64,000 nt of DNA from Chionoecetes opilio (taxonomy: Eukaryota; Arthropoda; Malacostraca; Decapoda; Majidae), in NCBI GenBank assembly GCA_016584305.1, contig JACEEZ010021714.1:227501-291500 (forward strand). Direction: 5' to 3'. The notes beneath the pieces are model-generated. The model saw nothing but the letters and a program-made list of their open reading frames with translations. It was not told the origin of the DNA and did no database searches. This document shows positions 1 to 9,861 of the stretch, piece after piece. Position 1 is the first letter of the stretch. Every line of letters begins with the position of its first letter. The translations under genes and the position numbers were made by a program.

Positions 1-8
1 AGACCCAG

Positions 9-42
<34 letters not shown>

Positions 43-104
43 AGACACACACACACACACAGACACACACTGACACACACACACACACACATACACACAC
101 ACAG
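9..104. repeat. (CA)n microsatellite
   Basis: An almost uninterrupted CA dinucleotide tract with a few AGAC and TGAC interruptions. A matching GT tract lies at about 2322-2360 at the far end of the inverted duplication, so the microsatellite was probably part of the duplicated unit. Confidence 0.95.
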
Positions 105-194
105 GATGCTAGTTTTCAGGAACTCAAGAATGCTACGTTTAGGGAAAAAAATTCCCTTTGCCCCAGCCAGCGTGGGCGCGTCCCGCTTCACACA

Positions 195-231
195 TATTTA
201 AGGCGATGTCCCTCGGCTATCAGTCATCAGT
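195..231 (+). promoter_or_regulatory. TATA box and arthropod initiator of bZIP-like copy A
   Basis: TATTTAAG at 195-202 is followed by two TCAGT initiator cores at 220-224 and 227-231. The A of the first core is 27 bases, and of the second 34 bases, from the first T of the TATA box. This brackets the usual arthropod spacing. The same arrangement is kept in the inverted copy at 2200-2229, which supports function. The first in-frame ATG is about 75 bases downstream. Confidence 0.6.
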
Positions 232-303
232 AGTCGCTCCTTGCATCGCCTGAGGCCACGGCAAGACCCACAGCAACACCACGACCCACTCTCACACGTC
301 AAG

Positions 304-1020
304 ATGAACTCTTACTACAGCAATGGCTTCTCGGCGGCGCCCACAACGCCCACACAAGCCAACGGCTACGAGTATGACCCCCTCACGCCCCCACGAGTAC
401 CAGGGCTCCACTCTGACCTACGGCCAGAATTCAGCGACATTCCACAGGCGTCCTTTATTAATGCCCATGAGAAGCTGGACGACGTGAGCACCTGGAACAT
501 GCCCACCATCCGGAGGGTGGCGACGTCCCTGGCCCAGGACATGGGCGTGAACCCGGCCTTCTTTGACCTGCAAGACCAGTGGGCTCCAACCCCTCCGGAC
601 TCGGACCCGTACCGTGTGTGGAACGATGATGACGAAGACGACGACGGTGCGGGAGACGCGTTGGGTGCCTGCGGTGGGCTGGATAACAACAGTGTACCAT
701 CCCTTTATGCAGCTCCTGTCAGCGGCGCTACGCCCATGGTTACCGAAGGCGCAGGTCCCCGTCGCCGTAACCTGAAGATGTACGAGTGGCCGCCACAGAC
801 GGGCCCCATCCTGGAGAAGAGGCTGCGGGCGCTGAGGCAGCGGGAACAGCGCGTCAAAGAAGACGTGTCGGAACAAGACCTGCGGCGCCAAGCCCACCTC
901 ATGGAAGGCGAGGTGGCATCGCTCACCCTGCAGAAGCAGCAGTACCAACAGAACGTGCTCAGGCTGGAGAAGCTTGTGACTCAGCAGAAGTACACCAGCC
1001 GACCCCATGGCGGCTATTGA
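304..1020 (+). CDS. Intronless bZIP-like protein, copy A (238 aa)
   Basis: I start at ATG 304 because it has an A at -3, lies downstream of the inferred transcription start, and begins the block shared with copy B (MNSYYSNGF). The protein has a Pro/Thr-rich N-terminus, an acidic run (DDDEDDD) near residue 125, and a charged C-terminal helix from about residue 178, beginning ILEKRLRALRQREQR. Leu, Val and other hydrophobic residues then recur at heptad-like spacing to the stop. Layout and register resemble a bZIP domain of the PAR/giant kind, but the Asn and Ala-Ala positions of a normal basic region are not recognisable. It could therefore be a degenerate bZIP or only a coiled coil. Short 5' leader, TATA promoter and no intron suit an inducible gene (inference). 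I recognise no specific family member. Confidence 0.6.
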   Translation: MNSYYSNGFSAAPTTPTQANGYEYDPLTPPRVPGLHSDLRPEFSDIPQASFINAHEKLDDVSTWNMPTIRRVATSLAQDMGVNPAFFDLQDQWAPTPPDSDPYRVWNDDDEDDDGAGDALGACGGLDNNSVPSLYAAPVSGATPMVTEGAGPRRRNLKMYEWPPQTGPILEKRLRALRQREQRVKEDVSEQDLRRQAHLMEGEVASLTLQKQQYQQNVLRLEKLVTQQKYTSRPHGGY

Positions 1021-1450
1021 CTCTGCTGACGCTGCAGACTCACGTAGATCTAAGTCATACGCTTAAAGGTTAAGGGATAATGCGCACCAATGATCATTAC
1101 ACATATCTTTACTAAGGAGTCCGTGCTAATATTTCATCACCTTGTCGAGGGAGTGAATGGCGTGTTTTGGTGGCCCACTTCCCGTATCCTGGCCACTACG
1201 TATCTTAGCCTTCTCGACGTCTCCTTTCCGTTTCTCACTTGCGTCCGGCTGTGATGGTGGTGGTGAATGATATATATATATTTGCCTGTGTGTGTGTAGT
1301 ATGTATGTACTACGTGCGTGGAGGAAGAACGTATTCGGTTCTAATCACACACGGATACATTTGCAAGCACCACTTTGCATGGTGTCCAGACCAAAGAAGC
1401 AATTGATTCATTTGTCAATGATCCACAGAAAACAAATTCAAAAGCCAAAC
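1021..1450. other. Spacer between the two inverted bZIP-like genes
   Basis: No coding signal recognised. It holds a short AT run and GT tract near 1270-1300. No AATAAA was seen right after the copy A stop. It is the centre of the inverted duplication and is not itself palindromic. Confidence 0.5.
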
Positions 1451-2131
1451 TTACAAGCTGAGTCTAACCTTGACCAGGACCACAAGGTACTGCTGCTTCT
1501 GCAGGGTGAGCGATGCCACCTCGCGTTCCTTGAGGTGGACTTGGCGCCGCAGGTCTTGTTCCGACACGTCTTCTTTGACGCGCTGTTCCCGCTGCCTCAG
1601 CGCCCGCAGCCTCCTCTTCTCCAGGATGGGGTCCGTCTGTGGCGGCCACTCGTACATCTTCAGCTTACGGCGACGGGGACCTGCGCCTTCGGTAACCATG
1701 GGCGTAGCGCCGCTGAAGGGAGCTGCATAAAGGGATGGTACACTGTTGTTATCCAGCCCACCGCAGGCACCCAACGCGTCTCCCGCACTGTCGTCGTCTT
1801 CGTCATCATCGTTCCACACACGGTACGGGTCCGAGTCCGGAGGGGTTGGAGCCCACTGGTCTTGCAGGTCAAAGAAGGCCGGGTTCACGCCCATGTCCTG
1901 GGCCAGGGACGTCGCCACCCTCCGGATGGTGGGTATGTTCCAGGTGCTCACGTCGTCCAGCTTCTCATGGGCATTAATAAAGGACGCCTGTGGAATGTCG
2001 CTGAATTCTGGCCGTAGGTCAGAGTGGAGCTCTGGTACTCGTGGGGGTGTGAGGGGGTCATACTCGTAGCCGTTGGCTTGTGTGGGCGTTGTGGGCGCCG
2101 CCGAGAAGCCATTGCTGTAGTAAGAGTTCAT
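1451..2131 (-). CDS. bZIP-like protein, copy B, C-terminally altered (226 aa)
   Basis: ATG at 2131 on the minus strand matches the start of copy A, and the two proteins are nearly identical up to the QKQQY motif. There the DNA homology ends (copy A 946, copy B 1486). Copy B then reads about ten unrelated residues (LVVLVKVRLSL) and stops at 1451, so the last roughly 25 residues of copy A (QNVLRLEKLV onward) are missing. Substitutions include RRLRAL for RLRAL and VHLKERE for AHLMEGE, so copy B keeps a longer basic stretch but a shorter zipper. No internal stop is present. The promoter is conserved, so expression is plausible. An alternative is that the reading continues through a splice donor (GTAAG on the minus strand just before the stop) to an exon not seen here. 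Confidence 0.55.
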   Translation of the reverse strand: MNSYYSNGFSAAPTTPTQANGYEYDPLTPPRVPELHSDLRPEFSDIPQASFINAHEKLDDVSTWNIPTIRRVATSLAQDMGVNPAFFDLQDQWAPTPPDSDPYRVWNDDDEDDDSAGDALGACGGLDNNSVPSLYAAPFSGATPMVTEGAGPRRRKLKMYEWPPQTDPILEKRRLRALRQREQRVKEDVSEQDLRRQVHLKEREVASLTLQKQQYLVVLVKVRLSL

Positions 2132-2199
2132 CTTGACGTGTGAGAGTGGGTCGTGGTGTTGCTGTGGGTCTTGCCGTGACCTCAGAGCGACTACTAATG

Positions 2200-2229
2200 A
2201 CTGATAGCCGAGGGACATCGCCTTAAATA
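2200..2229 (-). promoter_or_regulatory. TATA box and initiator of bZIP-like copy B
   Basis: Reverse complement of 2222-2229 is TATTTAAG and of 2200-2204 is TCAGT, with the same 27-base spacing as in copy A. The sequence further upstream (to about 2320) also matches copy A. Confidence 0.55.
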
Positions 2230-2574
2230 TGTGTGGAGCATGACGCGCCCCCGTTGGCTGGGACAAAGGGATTTTTTTTCCCCTAAACGTAGCATTCTTG
2301 AGTTCCTGGAAAACTAGCATCCTGTGTGTGTGCGTGCGTGCGTGTGTGTGTGTGTGTGTTATGTTTACGTAGTACATACGTCAAGACAAATACTTGATGC
2401 ATACATACGTAGTGTTTTTTTCATTAGTCTTAAGATCATTACTAATGTTGACCTTTTGAAAGCCGGCAGATTTTGAGGGCGGCATTTTGGAACCCTACTA
2501 AGACCATCTTAGGGGACTTAAGACAGTGCAGCGAGTGTAAACTAAGGCAGGGTTGGGGTCGTCTTAGGCCGTCA

Positions 2575-5149
2575 CCACAACAACAATGGACTCCACCGGA
2601 GCTGCTTGCCTTTCTAGCTCATCGGGGCCTAAGAAGAGAACGCCGCTTCAAAGACCACTTGGATCCGTTACACCATAGTGATGAAGAGCTCTTGAGACAC
2701 TACAGGTTCCCTAGACAAGAGATATTGGAACTGTGTGAAGAATTTGAGCCATTTATTGGTCGTCCAACCCAACGATCTCATGCCATCCCTACACATACTC
2801 GTCTTGATGGCATTACGCTTTTATGCGAGTGGAACATTCCAAAATGTGATTGGCGACGTTGCAGGTGTGACACAAGGAACTGTGAGCAAAGTGATTGGGC
2901 AAGTGACTGATATGTTACACGAGAAAGCAATAAGAGAAATCAAAATGCCCACCCGTGAAGAAATAAACAAGACTGTGCAGAAATTTTTCGCTCAGTGGGT
3001 TTCCAAAAGTGATAGGTGCAATTGATGGAACCCATATACCCATCAAAGCACCCAATGTAGAAGAACACTTGTTCGTTAACAGGAAAGGGTACCACTCCAT
3101 TAATGTGCAAGTGGTATGCAACAGCGACAATCTCATCACCAGCACATCCATCAAGTACCCAGGCAGCACACATGACAGCTTCATGTGGAACAACAGCTTC
3201 CTCAAGGACAGATTTGTGGCTCGTGAATTTCAAGATACCTATCTTTTAGGTAAGCATAACCCTAGGTGATGTTAATGTTAATTTTTACCAAAATAGTTGC
3301 ATTTTATTTGTGCATGATTTCGGTAAATTTCTAGTGTTTGCCCATATTCCCCCTCTCCCCCAAAACAAGCTGGGGACCTGTGGGAATGCGGGGTTTTGTG
3401 GTTGGGAACAAATAATGTGTCGGAAACATGTAATTTTGGAGTTGTGTAGGAGTAAAAATTCCCTAGATCTAGAGATATTTACCTAACCATACTTAACCTA
3501 CCCTAGCGGGGGTTCCTCACTTAACCCCCCGGTAAGATACCCTAACCTAACCAAATTTAACCTAACCTGGCTGTTAGCTAGCGGACTCTGTTAGCTAGCG
3601 GGGGGTTCCTCACTTAACCCCCCGGTAAGATACCCTAACCTAACCAAATTTAACCTAACCTGGCTGTTAGCTAGCGATAAATCCAATCCATTTTCTCTAG
3701 ATCTAGGGAATTTTAGGAAACCCCGAACTCAAAGACTTGTGGTTGCGACGCATATTTTGTACCTCAACCAAATATCCCGCATTTCCCCCAGGTCCCCAGC
3801 TTGTTTTAGGGGAGAGGGGGAATATGGGCAAACACTAGAAATATACCATGATTTATTATTGCTATAATAATGCATGCCCTATATATTAGATACCCCACTC
3901 TCTTATAAAGGGGAAATGATCAGGGGGTAAATGAAGGGTATGTTAAAGGCACAATATGTACCAAACAAATCACTTCACAAAAGGATGTTTTTAAAGTTAG
4001 ATATACGTATTTGTAAATATTTGGGTAGAACTTACCAGTAAATTTTTACATTATGCCAAAACTCACTGTGACAAATGAAACTTTTTTTCCGGTAAGTTTT
4101 TACGTTTTAAATTAATCTGACATATATTACCGTTGCAAATCGTTTTTTTTTCTTCAAATTACTAGCTCTCTCCTCTCCCCCTTACGAAACAAGCTATTTG
4201 TGATCGAAATTGTAAACAAATAAATAAAAGACACTTCAAAACTTATTAGCAAAGAATAGCTCGGTCCTCATAAGATCTTAAGTAAACGAAACTTAACCGT
4301 AACCTGTGGCAGATGTTTTCCCAAACTGACGTTTCGACGACAGACACTTTGCTGAACGGACTTCTTGCTGCATGAACTTTTTGTCGAACGGACAATTCGT
4401 GAATGAACAACTCAATGAAAATATAACTACTATTTTTTTTAAGCTTATGTTAGGTTAGATTACGTCATGTATACAAATTATAAATCAAAGCTATAAAAAA
4501 AATGTTGGCGAAATGTCCGTTCGGAGAAGAGTCCATCAACGAAAAGTCAATTCGGCAAAAAAATACTTCAGCAGTGTCTCGTCAAAACGCCTGTTCGGAA
4601 ACATTCGTCGGCAAAACGTCAGAGAACCATCGTAACCTAACTGTTTTATCGTCGTTGGCAACTCTTGGGCTAGTGAGCCTTTAAAGGTGTCATGGCCATC
4701 CATGGCTTGACCATAAAACATACTAAATAAGTAAACATGATTAGTTTGCCGTGTTTAAGGAAACTACTTTATATTTCAGGTGATAGTGCCTACGCATCAA
4801 GAGAACCATTCCTGATGACACCAGTGACTGACCCTGACACCCTTCCTGAGCACCGGTACAACAGCAGTCATTCCAGAACAAGGTCCGTCATCGAACGAAC
4901 TTTTGGCATCCTCAAGTCTCGCTTCAGGTGCCTCCATCAGTCTGGCGGTTCCTTACAATATGAACCAAAAAATGTGTAAAAATAATTGCTGCGTGTATGT
5001 TTTTGCACAATTGCTGTATCAAGCGCAGGATTCCAATTGAAGATGTAGATGAGGAAGTGTATCTGTTAGACATTGGAATGAATGAAAATCTTCCAGATAA
5101 TGGAAATGCAGTCAGAAATTATTTGATTCAGAATTGGTTTTCAGATTAG
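2575..5149 (+). pseudogene. HARBI1-like Harbinger transposase, frameshifted
   Basis: Exon 1 (about 2575-3249) gives, in three successive frames, ELLAFLAHRGLRRERRFKD, then LRFYASGTFQNVIGDVAGVT, then GAIDGTHIPIKAP and YPGSTHDSFMWNN. GTAAGC at 3250 is the donor and TTTCAG at 4774-4779 the acceptor; the phase joins to LGDSAYASREPF. Exon 2 ends with VIERTFGILKSRFRCL, then after a one-base loss near 4976 the usual C-terminal tail, stopping at 5147-5149. The Asp of DGTH, the Asp of THDS and the Glu of IERTF match the acidic residues of the DDE_Tnp_4 fold, so the catalytic site was intact before decay. Three frame breaks (near 2800, 2991 and 4976) and the lack of a clear ATG make it a pseudogene. The intron (3250-4779) holds a MITE. 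Confidence 0.85.
3321..3847. mobile_element. MITE inside the transposase intron
   Basis: Ends pair as inverted repeats: GGTAAATTTCTAGTGTTTGC near 3322 against a right end reading CACTAGAAATATACC near 3833-3847, with complementarity running about 60 bases inward. ATGATTT flanks both ends (3314-3320 and 3848-3854), a likely 7-8 bp target duplication. The middle has a direct duplication of about 80 bases containing CCTAACCTAACC. Related truncated copies lie at 7785-8262 and near 9779-9830. Superfamily uncertain; the target-site length favours an hAT-like origin. The rest of the intron to 4779 shows nothing recognisable. Confidence 0.7.
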
Positions 5150-5159
5150 TTTTGCTTTA

Positions 5160-5603
5160 CAGTCGGCGCAAAAATATTTAGGACGCCAAAAAACTTGAGG
5201 CGGGAATAACGTCCTTAGCTGTTTTGACAATTTCGGTGGGAGCGATTGAATTTTTTTACGTTTTTTGTATATCTTGCAGTGTATTAGAGTTTCTGCTGTA
5301 GATTCCTCGCTCCTGCCCGCTCTGTATCTTCCAAGTCATCATAGGAAGAGGTTGTTGTGTTTGGTTCTCCAACCTTCCTACTCCCCCATTCGGAGAACCA
5401 AAAACAACAACCTCTTCCTATGATGACTTGGAAGATACAGAGCGGGCAGGAGCGAGGAATCTACAGCAGAAACTCTAATACACTGCCAGATATACAAAAA
5501 ACGTAAAAAAATTCAATCGCTCCCACCGAAATTGTCAAAACAGCTAAGGACGTTATTCCCGCCCCATGTTTTTTTGGCGTCCTAATTTTTTTTGCGCCGA
5601 CTG
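5160..5603. mobile_element. Foldback Tc1/mariner-type MITE, 444 bp
   Basis: A near-perfect palindrome with arms of about 205 bases round a roughly 30-base spacer near 5370-5400. Ends read CAGTCGGCGCAAAAA and its complement, flanked by TA on both sides (5158-5159 and 5604-5605). TA target and CAGT start are typical of Tc1/mariner-derived MITEs. It lies just after the transposase stop codon and encodes nothing. Confidence 0.85.
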
Positions 5604-5611
5604 TAGTATAA

Positions 5612-5906
5612 GGTAAGGTAAAGATGAGGGCATACGCTATGTTGCGGGTGGCCTTCGCTCATCTCCGTGCCATTAGCCCTTTGAGCCTGTGGTGGGTGAG
5701 GACCTCTTACCCCGGGACACAGGGCTAGTGTGACATCCGGATCACCACAGTTACCTTCCTCAGGTTTCTCCAGGTACCCATTTATCAACACCGAGAGGGA
5801 GAAAGAACCGCTGGGGTGGCTGCACGCCGACTTGACCTGGCCCGGATTCGAACCAGAGCCCGCAGATTCGTAGCCAGGCACGCTAGCCACTACACCTCTG
5901 AGGCGA
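5612..5906 (-). mobile_element. tRNA-derived SINE (minus strand)
   Basis: On the minus strand the head has an A-box-like GTGGCTAGCG (5881-5890) and a B box GGTTCGAATCC (5844-5854), about 30 bases apart as in a tRNA. A roughly 220-base tRNA-unrelated body follows, ending in a CTTACCTTACC-like tail near 5612. This is a pol III SINE rather than a functional tRNA, because the 3' acceptor arm is missing. Confidence 0.75.
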
Positions 5907-6228
5907 CAATTGGGTTGGGTAAGGATTATCTTTAATTAGTTAATGGTAACAATATGATGTATTGTGTAGTATTACCATACCTTGTTTGTAGTAGGTACTA
6001 CATTGAATCAGCACCCCAGCATTATATAATAAAGTTGAGGTAGGTAACTTATCATAGGTGCAGCTCTCTTTGTGAATAACACTGGTCAAGTATATACAGT
6101 ATTAGCAAATTTCTCTTGTCATGCCACATTTCCTTTACTTAACACCTCCATTACTTTCCATCATTCCTCCTTGTTATTCCACATGCTGCTTTGTTTCAGT
6201 TTAGGTGATGTATTTCTTTTAATTAGGT
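5907..6228. other. AT-rich stretch with no recognised feature
   Basis: Between the SINE and the end of the Myb/SANT-like gene. No ORF with family resemblance and no repeat structure seen. Confidence 0.4.
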
Positions 6229-6528
6229 TTAGCATTGGATGGGTACAATTTGCAAAAAGCTTGTAAGTATAGTTAGAAAGGAATAAAACATTTGTATTTT
6301 ACAGCCAGTTTGTTTTTTATTATTTGTTACTTTTGCAGTGACTCTATATGTGGCATGCATTGCCTTTAATTCACTAGCAATGGCTAAATTGCTTTCTGTT
6401 AAATGCCCTATTGCCCTCAATAGCTCACTTTGATTGGTGGCCATTGTTTTAAGAACTAAAGTGGACTCCTGCTGGCTTATATTACCCCTTATCTTTAGCT
6501 TTTGATGACTGGGTTTGGTGGATGGCTT

Positions 6529-7446
6529 GTTGTGGCTCAGGATGGTAGAGGGCTTGTTGTGGCTAAGGATGGTAGAGGGCTGGGGGTGGCTCAGGATGGT
6601 AGAGGGCTTGTTGTGGCTAAGGATGGTAGAGGGCTGGGGGTGGCTCAGGATGGTAGAGGGCTTGTTGTGGCTGAGGATGGTAGAGGGCTGGGGGTGGCTG
6701 AGGATGGTAGAGGGCTGGGGGTGGCTGAGGATGGTAGAGGGCTGGGGGTGGCTGAGGATGGTAGAGGGCTGGGGGTGGCTGAGGATGGTAGAGGGCTGGG
6801 GGTGGCTCAGGATGGTAGAGGGCTTGTTGTGGCTAAGGATGGTAGAGGGCTGGGGGTGGCTGAGGATGGTAGAGGGCTGGGGGTGGCTGAGGATGGTAGA
6901 GGGCTGGGGGTGGCTGAGGATGGTAGAGGGCTGGGGGTGGCTGAGGATGGTAGAGGGCTGGGGGTGGCTCAGGATGGTAGAGGGCTTGTTGTGGCTAAGG
7001 ATGGTAGAGGGCTTGTTGTGGCTCAGGATGGTAGAGGGCTTGTTGTGGCTCAGGATGGTAGAGGGCTTGTTGTGGCTCAGGATGGTAGAGGGCTTGTTGT
7101 GGCTAAGGATGGTAGAGGGCTGGGGTGGCTCAGGATGGTAGAGGGCGGTGGCTGAGGATGGTAGAGGGCTGGGGGTGGCTGAGGATGGTAGAGGGCTGGG
7201 GGTGGCTGAGGATGGTAGAGGGCTGGGGGTGGCTGAGGATGGTAGAGGGCTGGGGGTGGCTCAGGATGGTAGAGGGCTGGGGGTGGCTGAGGATGGTAGA
7301 GGGCTGGGGGTGGCTGAGGATGGTAGAGAGCTGGGGGTGGCTCAGGATGGTAGAGGGCTGGGGGTGGCGCAGGATGGTAGAGGGCTTGTGGCTTAAGATG
7401 TTAGAGAGCTGGGGGTGACTCAGGATGGTAGAGGGCTGGGGGTGGT
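6529..7446. repeat. 27-bp minisatellite in coding exon, about 33 copies
   Basis: The unit GATGGTAGAGGGCTGGGGGT followed by GGCTCAG alternates with a GGCTTGTTGTGGCTAAG variant. Being 27 bases it encodes nine residues per unit on the minus strand (LSHPQPSTI or LSHNKPSTI). Units are exactly 27 long except at 7108-7134 (26), 7134-7157 (23), 7373-7398 (25) and 7398-7424 (26). Confidence 0.95.
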
Positions 7447-7784
7447 TAGATGTGGTGGGTAGCACATCACCAAGAGCATCCTCAACCTCCAGGTGCTCTT
7501 CTGCTGTTAAAGCTTTTTCATCTGTAATGAGAGACAGAATTATGTTTTCAGTGTTAACAATGGGAACTTGTTGCAGTTGAGAGGCATCTGTCGAAATGTA
7601 TGAGGAAGGTATAAATATACCTTAGCAACATGAGAAAAGAATATAGGATATAATTACCTTAAAGTTTACACGACAAATATGAAGACTGATAGGAGTTTTG
7701 TGTATGTAAGTGTGAGAATGGAAGTGTGAAAGTAAATCGGATTTATGAGGAAAATATTTTTTGAGTTAGGGGTATAGTATAAAT

Positions 7785-8262
7785 GGTCAAAAATCCCTAG
7801 ATATAGGGAAAATTTATTGCATTTCTTCTAAGTCCAGAGACGTGTGAACCTGACAATCCTCACAAACAGAATGATAACCAGAGTGTCGAGCCCCCTCCTC
7901 CCACCCCTCCCACTTAGGGTAAGGTAAAATTTTGTTAGGTGACCGGGGAGTCTAGAGGGGCAGAGCCCCCCCCCCCCCCGTTAGAAGGTTAGGTTAGATT
8001 ATCGGGTGATTATTGCTGAGAGGTTAGGTTAGATTACTGGGAGGTCGAGGGGAACCCCCCTCGCAAGGAGGTTAGGTTAATTTTTCGTAGATCTAGGGAA
8101 ATTACTCTAGATCTCGTGTATTTTGGCCCTTTTACATAATTCCAAAAATACGGGTTTCCGATGCATTATTTGCTCCCCACCTGAAAACCCCGCATTCCCG
8201 CAGGTTCCCAAGCTTGTTTGGGGGAAGGGGAAGAGTATGGGCAAACACTAGAAATTTACCAT
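7785..8262. mobile_element. Diverged MITE related to the 3321-3847 element
   Basis: The right end (8195-8262) reads TTCCCGCAGGTTCCC, AAGCTTGTTTGGGGGA and GGGCAAACACTAGAAATTTACC, matching the right end of the intron MITE. The centre again holds GGTTAGGTTAGATTA motifs and AGATCTAGGGAAA. The left end is not clear. It lies in intron 2 of the Myb/SANT-like gene (7522-8457); 7522-7784 shows nothing else. Confidence 0.55.
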
Positions 8263-8589
8263 ACATCTTTGTGTATATATATATATAGATATAATAAATT
8301 TCTTTTAATCAGGAGGCCTTAATTTTTAATCAAATTAATCATTTATCTTATATCCAACTGCCTTGATTGTGTTGCTTGATTGCCTTGATGCTTTAATCGG
8401 AAAATATGAAAATAGGTAAATATGGTAGTAATATGTATACACAGGTGACTAACTCACCTTGAAATACAATCATGATGGGTTGCTCTGTCTCCATGCCACC
8501 AGCAACCCCTTCAATGGCTGTATTTTCAATGAGCTCCAGCACAGCTTCTTCCAAGGTAGTGAAAGGTTTTATTTCACTTTCACCTCCAC

Positions 8590-9198
8590 CTGATGGAATA
8601 AGAACACAATAACATAAGAAAATAAGGAACCTACAAGAGGCCACTAGACCTACACGTGGTAGTTCCTGTTACTTAACACAATACCTATATCCACCTTTCA
8701 TCCACATCCATGAAAGTGTCCACCCTCCTCTTAAAGCTCCCGCAAATAAGAAACCGTGGGTTACACTCATTCATTAAAAACACTGGGTATACATATCCTT
8801 ATTGTCTGAAACAAAAAGATAACCTAATCTAACAAAGCTAACCACTTAAGATTTGTTTTTTAACTGCGCCATTATTGGGAGGGCCCGTTTTGATGTACTT
8901 TGTATTAATTTGCAAAGTTTTCCTTGGAAATCACTAACTACTTTTTATTGTGGGATGGGAATATAAAAATATAAAAAAATAGTGATTTCCTCGAAAGACA
9001 TCCACCTGATTCATTCAGAACAGAAGAAAAAAATTATCAAAAAGGAATAGTTCCAATCAGAAATGGATATGGTTAGTTTTATACTAATATTATACTGTAG
9101 CTATATTCGTTAATGCTTCATTGTCAATGTTGTCAACTTATTGCAAAATTATCCATAGAAATATGAAGGCTTGACCCACCAGCTAGTAGGTTAATTGG
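8590..9198. other. Intron 1 of the Myb/SANT-like gene, proximal part
   Basis: No recognised feature. AT-rich single-copy-looking sequence between exon 2 and the hAT MITE. Confidence 0.4.
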
Positions 9199-9344
9199 CA
9201 GTGGCGGAACTGCGGAGGGCCACGTGCCCCCCTAGGTGACCCCTCATTTCAGGGCTTCCAACCATTTGAATAAAATGAAAAATAGGTAAAATGATGTGAA
9301 AAATTTGCAAATATATATATATATATATATTATATATTTATATA

Positions 9345-9414
<70 letters not shown>

Positions 9415-9435
9415 ATTATATATCATATATATATA

Positions 9436-9479
<44 letters not shown>

Positions 9480-9528
9480 TATATGAAAACTGGTGCCCCC
9501 CGTTTTTACACCCCTTGTTCCGCCACTG
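9199..9528. mobile_element. hAT-type MITE with a (TA)n core
   Basis: CAGTGGCGGAAC at 9199-9210 and its complement GTTCCGCCACTG at 9517-9528 are flanked by TTAATTGG (9191-9198) and TTAATCGG (9529-9536), a 7-of-8 target duplication. CAGTGGCGGA ends with an 8-bp duplication are typical of hAT MITEs. The interior is mostly a TA microsatellite (9310-9477). Confidence 0.85.
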
Positions 9529-9861
9529 TTAATCGGTGAGGTTAGGTTGATTAATAAGCTTCTTGGGTAGGCGGTGAAATTAGGTTAATGGTGAGATGAG
9601 ATCATAAGGAGATGAGGTTAATGGTGGAAACCCTGTTTGGGGTGGGCTGGGTGGACTAGATATGGTTTCTGTGTTTTTTGGGGTGGACTAGATATGGTTT
9701 CTATCCTAGCTGGGATATTATTTGATGAGGTTAGTACGTTGCTTTACTCGTAAATCACTTGGGATCTTGTCTCTTCACTAGAAATCCCCTGCCCACCAGC
9801 AGCCCCTAGTTTGCTGGGGGAGAGGGATATCTTTAAAAAAAAAAAAAAAAAGGGTTAATTT
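9529..9861. other. Intronic sequence with MITE remnant
   Basis: GGTTAGGTT motif near 9540. A truncated relative of the 3321-3847 MITE end sits near 9779-9830 (CACTAGAAATCCCCTGCCCA and a G-rich AGCTTGTTTTGGGG-like part), followed by an A17 run. Confidence 0.45.

Larger units (their letters stand above)
103..2360. repeat. Inverted gene duplication, arms 103-946 and 1486-2322
   Basis: The plus-strand segment 103-946 (promoter, 5' leader and most of the coding region of copy A) reappears in reverse complement at 1486-2322 with scattered substitutions and small indels. The arms are separated by about 540 bases of unrelated DNA, giving convergent, tail-to-tail genes. Confidence 0.9.

Noticed and set aside
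418..1008. Antisense ORFs over the bZIP-like genes (418-1008 minus, 1292-2017 plus)
   Set aside because: They are mirror frames of GC-rich coding sequence; start, Kozak context, promoter and conserved start support only the sense frames.
5840..5895. A functional tRNA gene on the minus strand
   Set aside because: A and B boxes are present but no complete cloverleaf or acceptor stem; the sequence continues into a SINE body and tail.
6502..7155. Plus-strand ORFs of about 210 codons (VAEDGRGLG repeats)
   Set aside because: They are shadows of the 27-bp minisatellite; the supported coding strand is minus, where splice sites and flanking protein agree.
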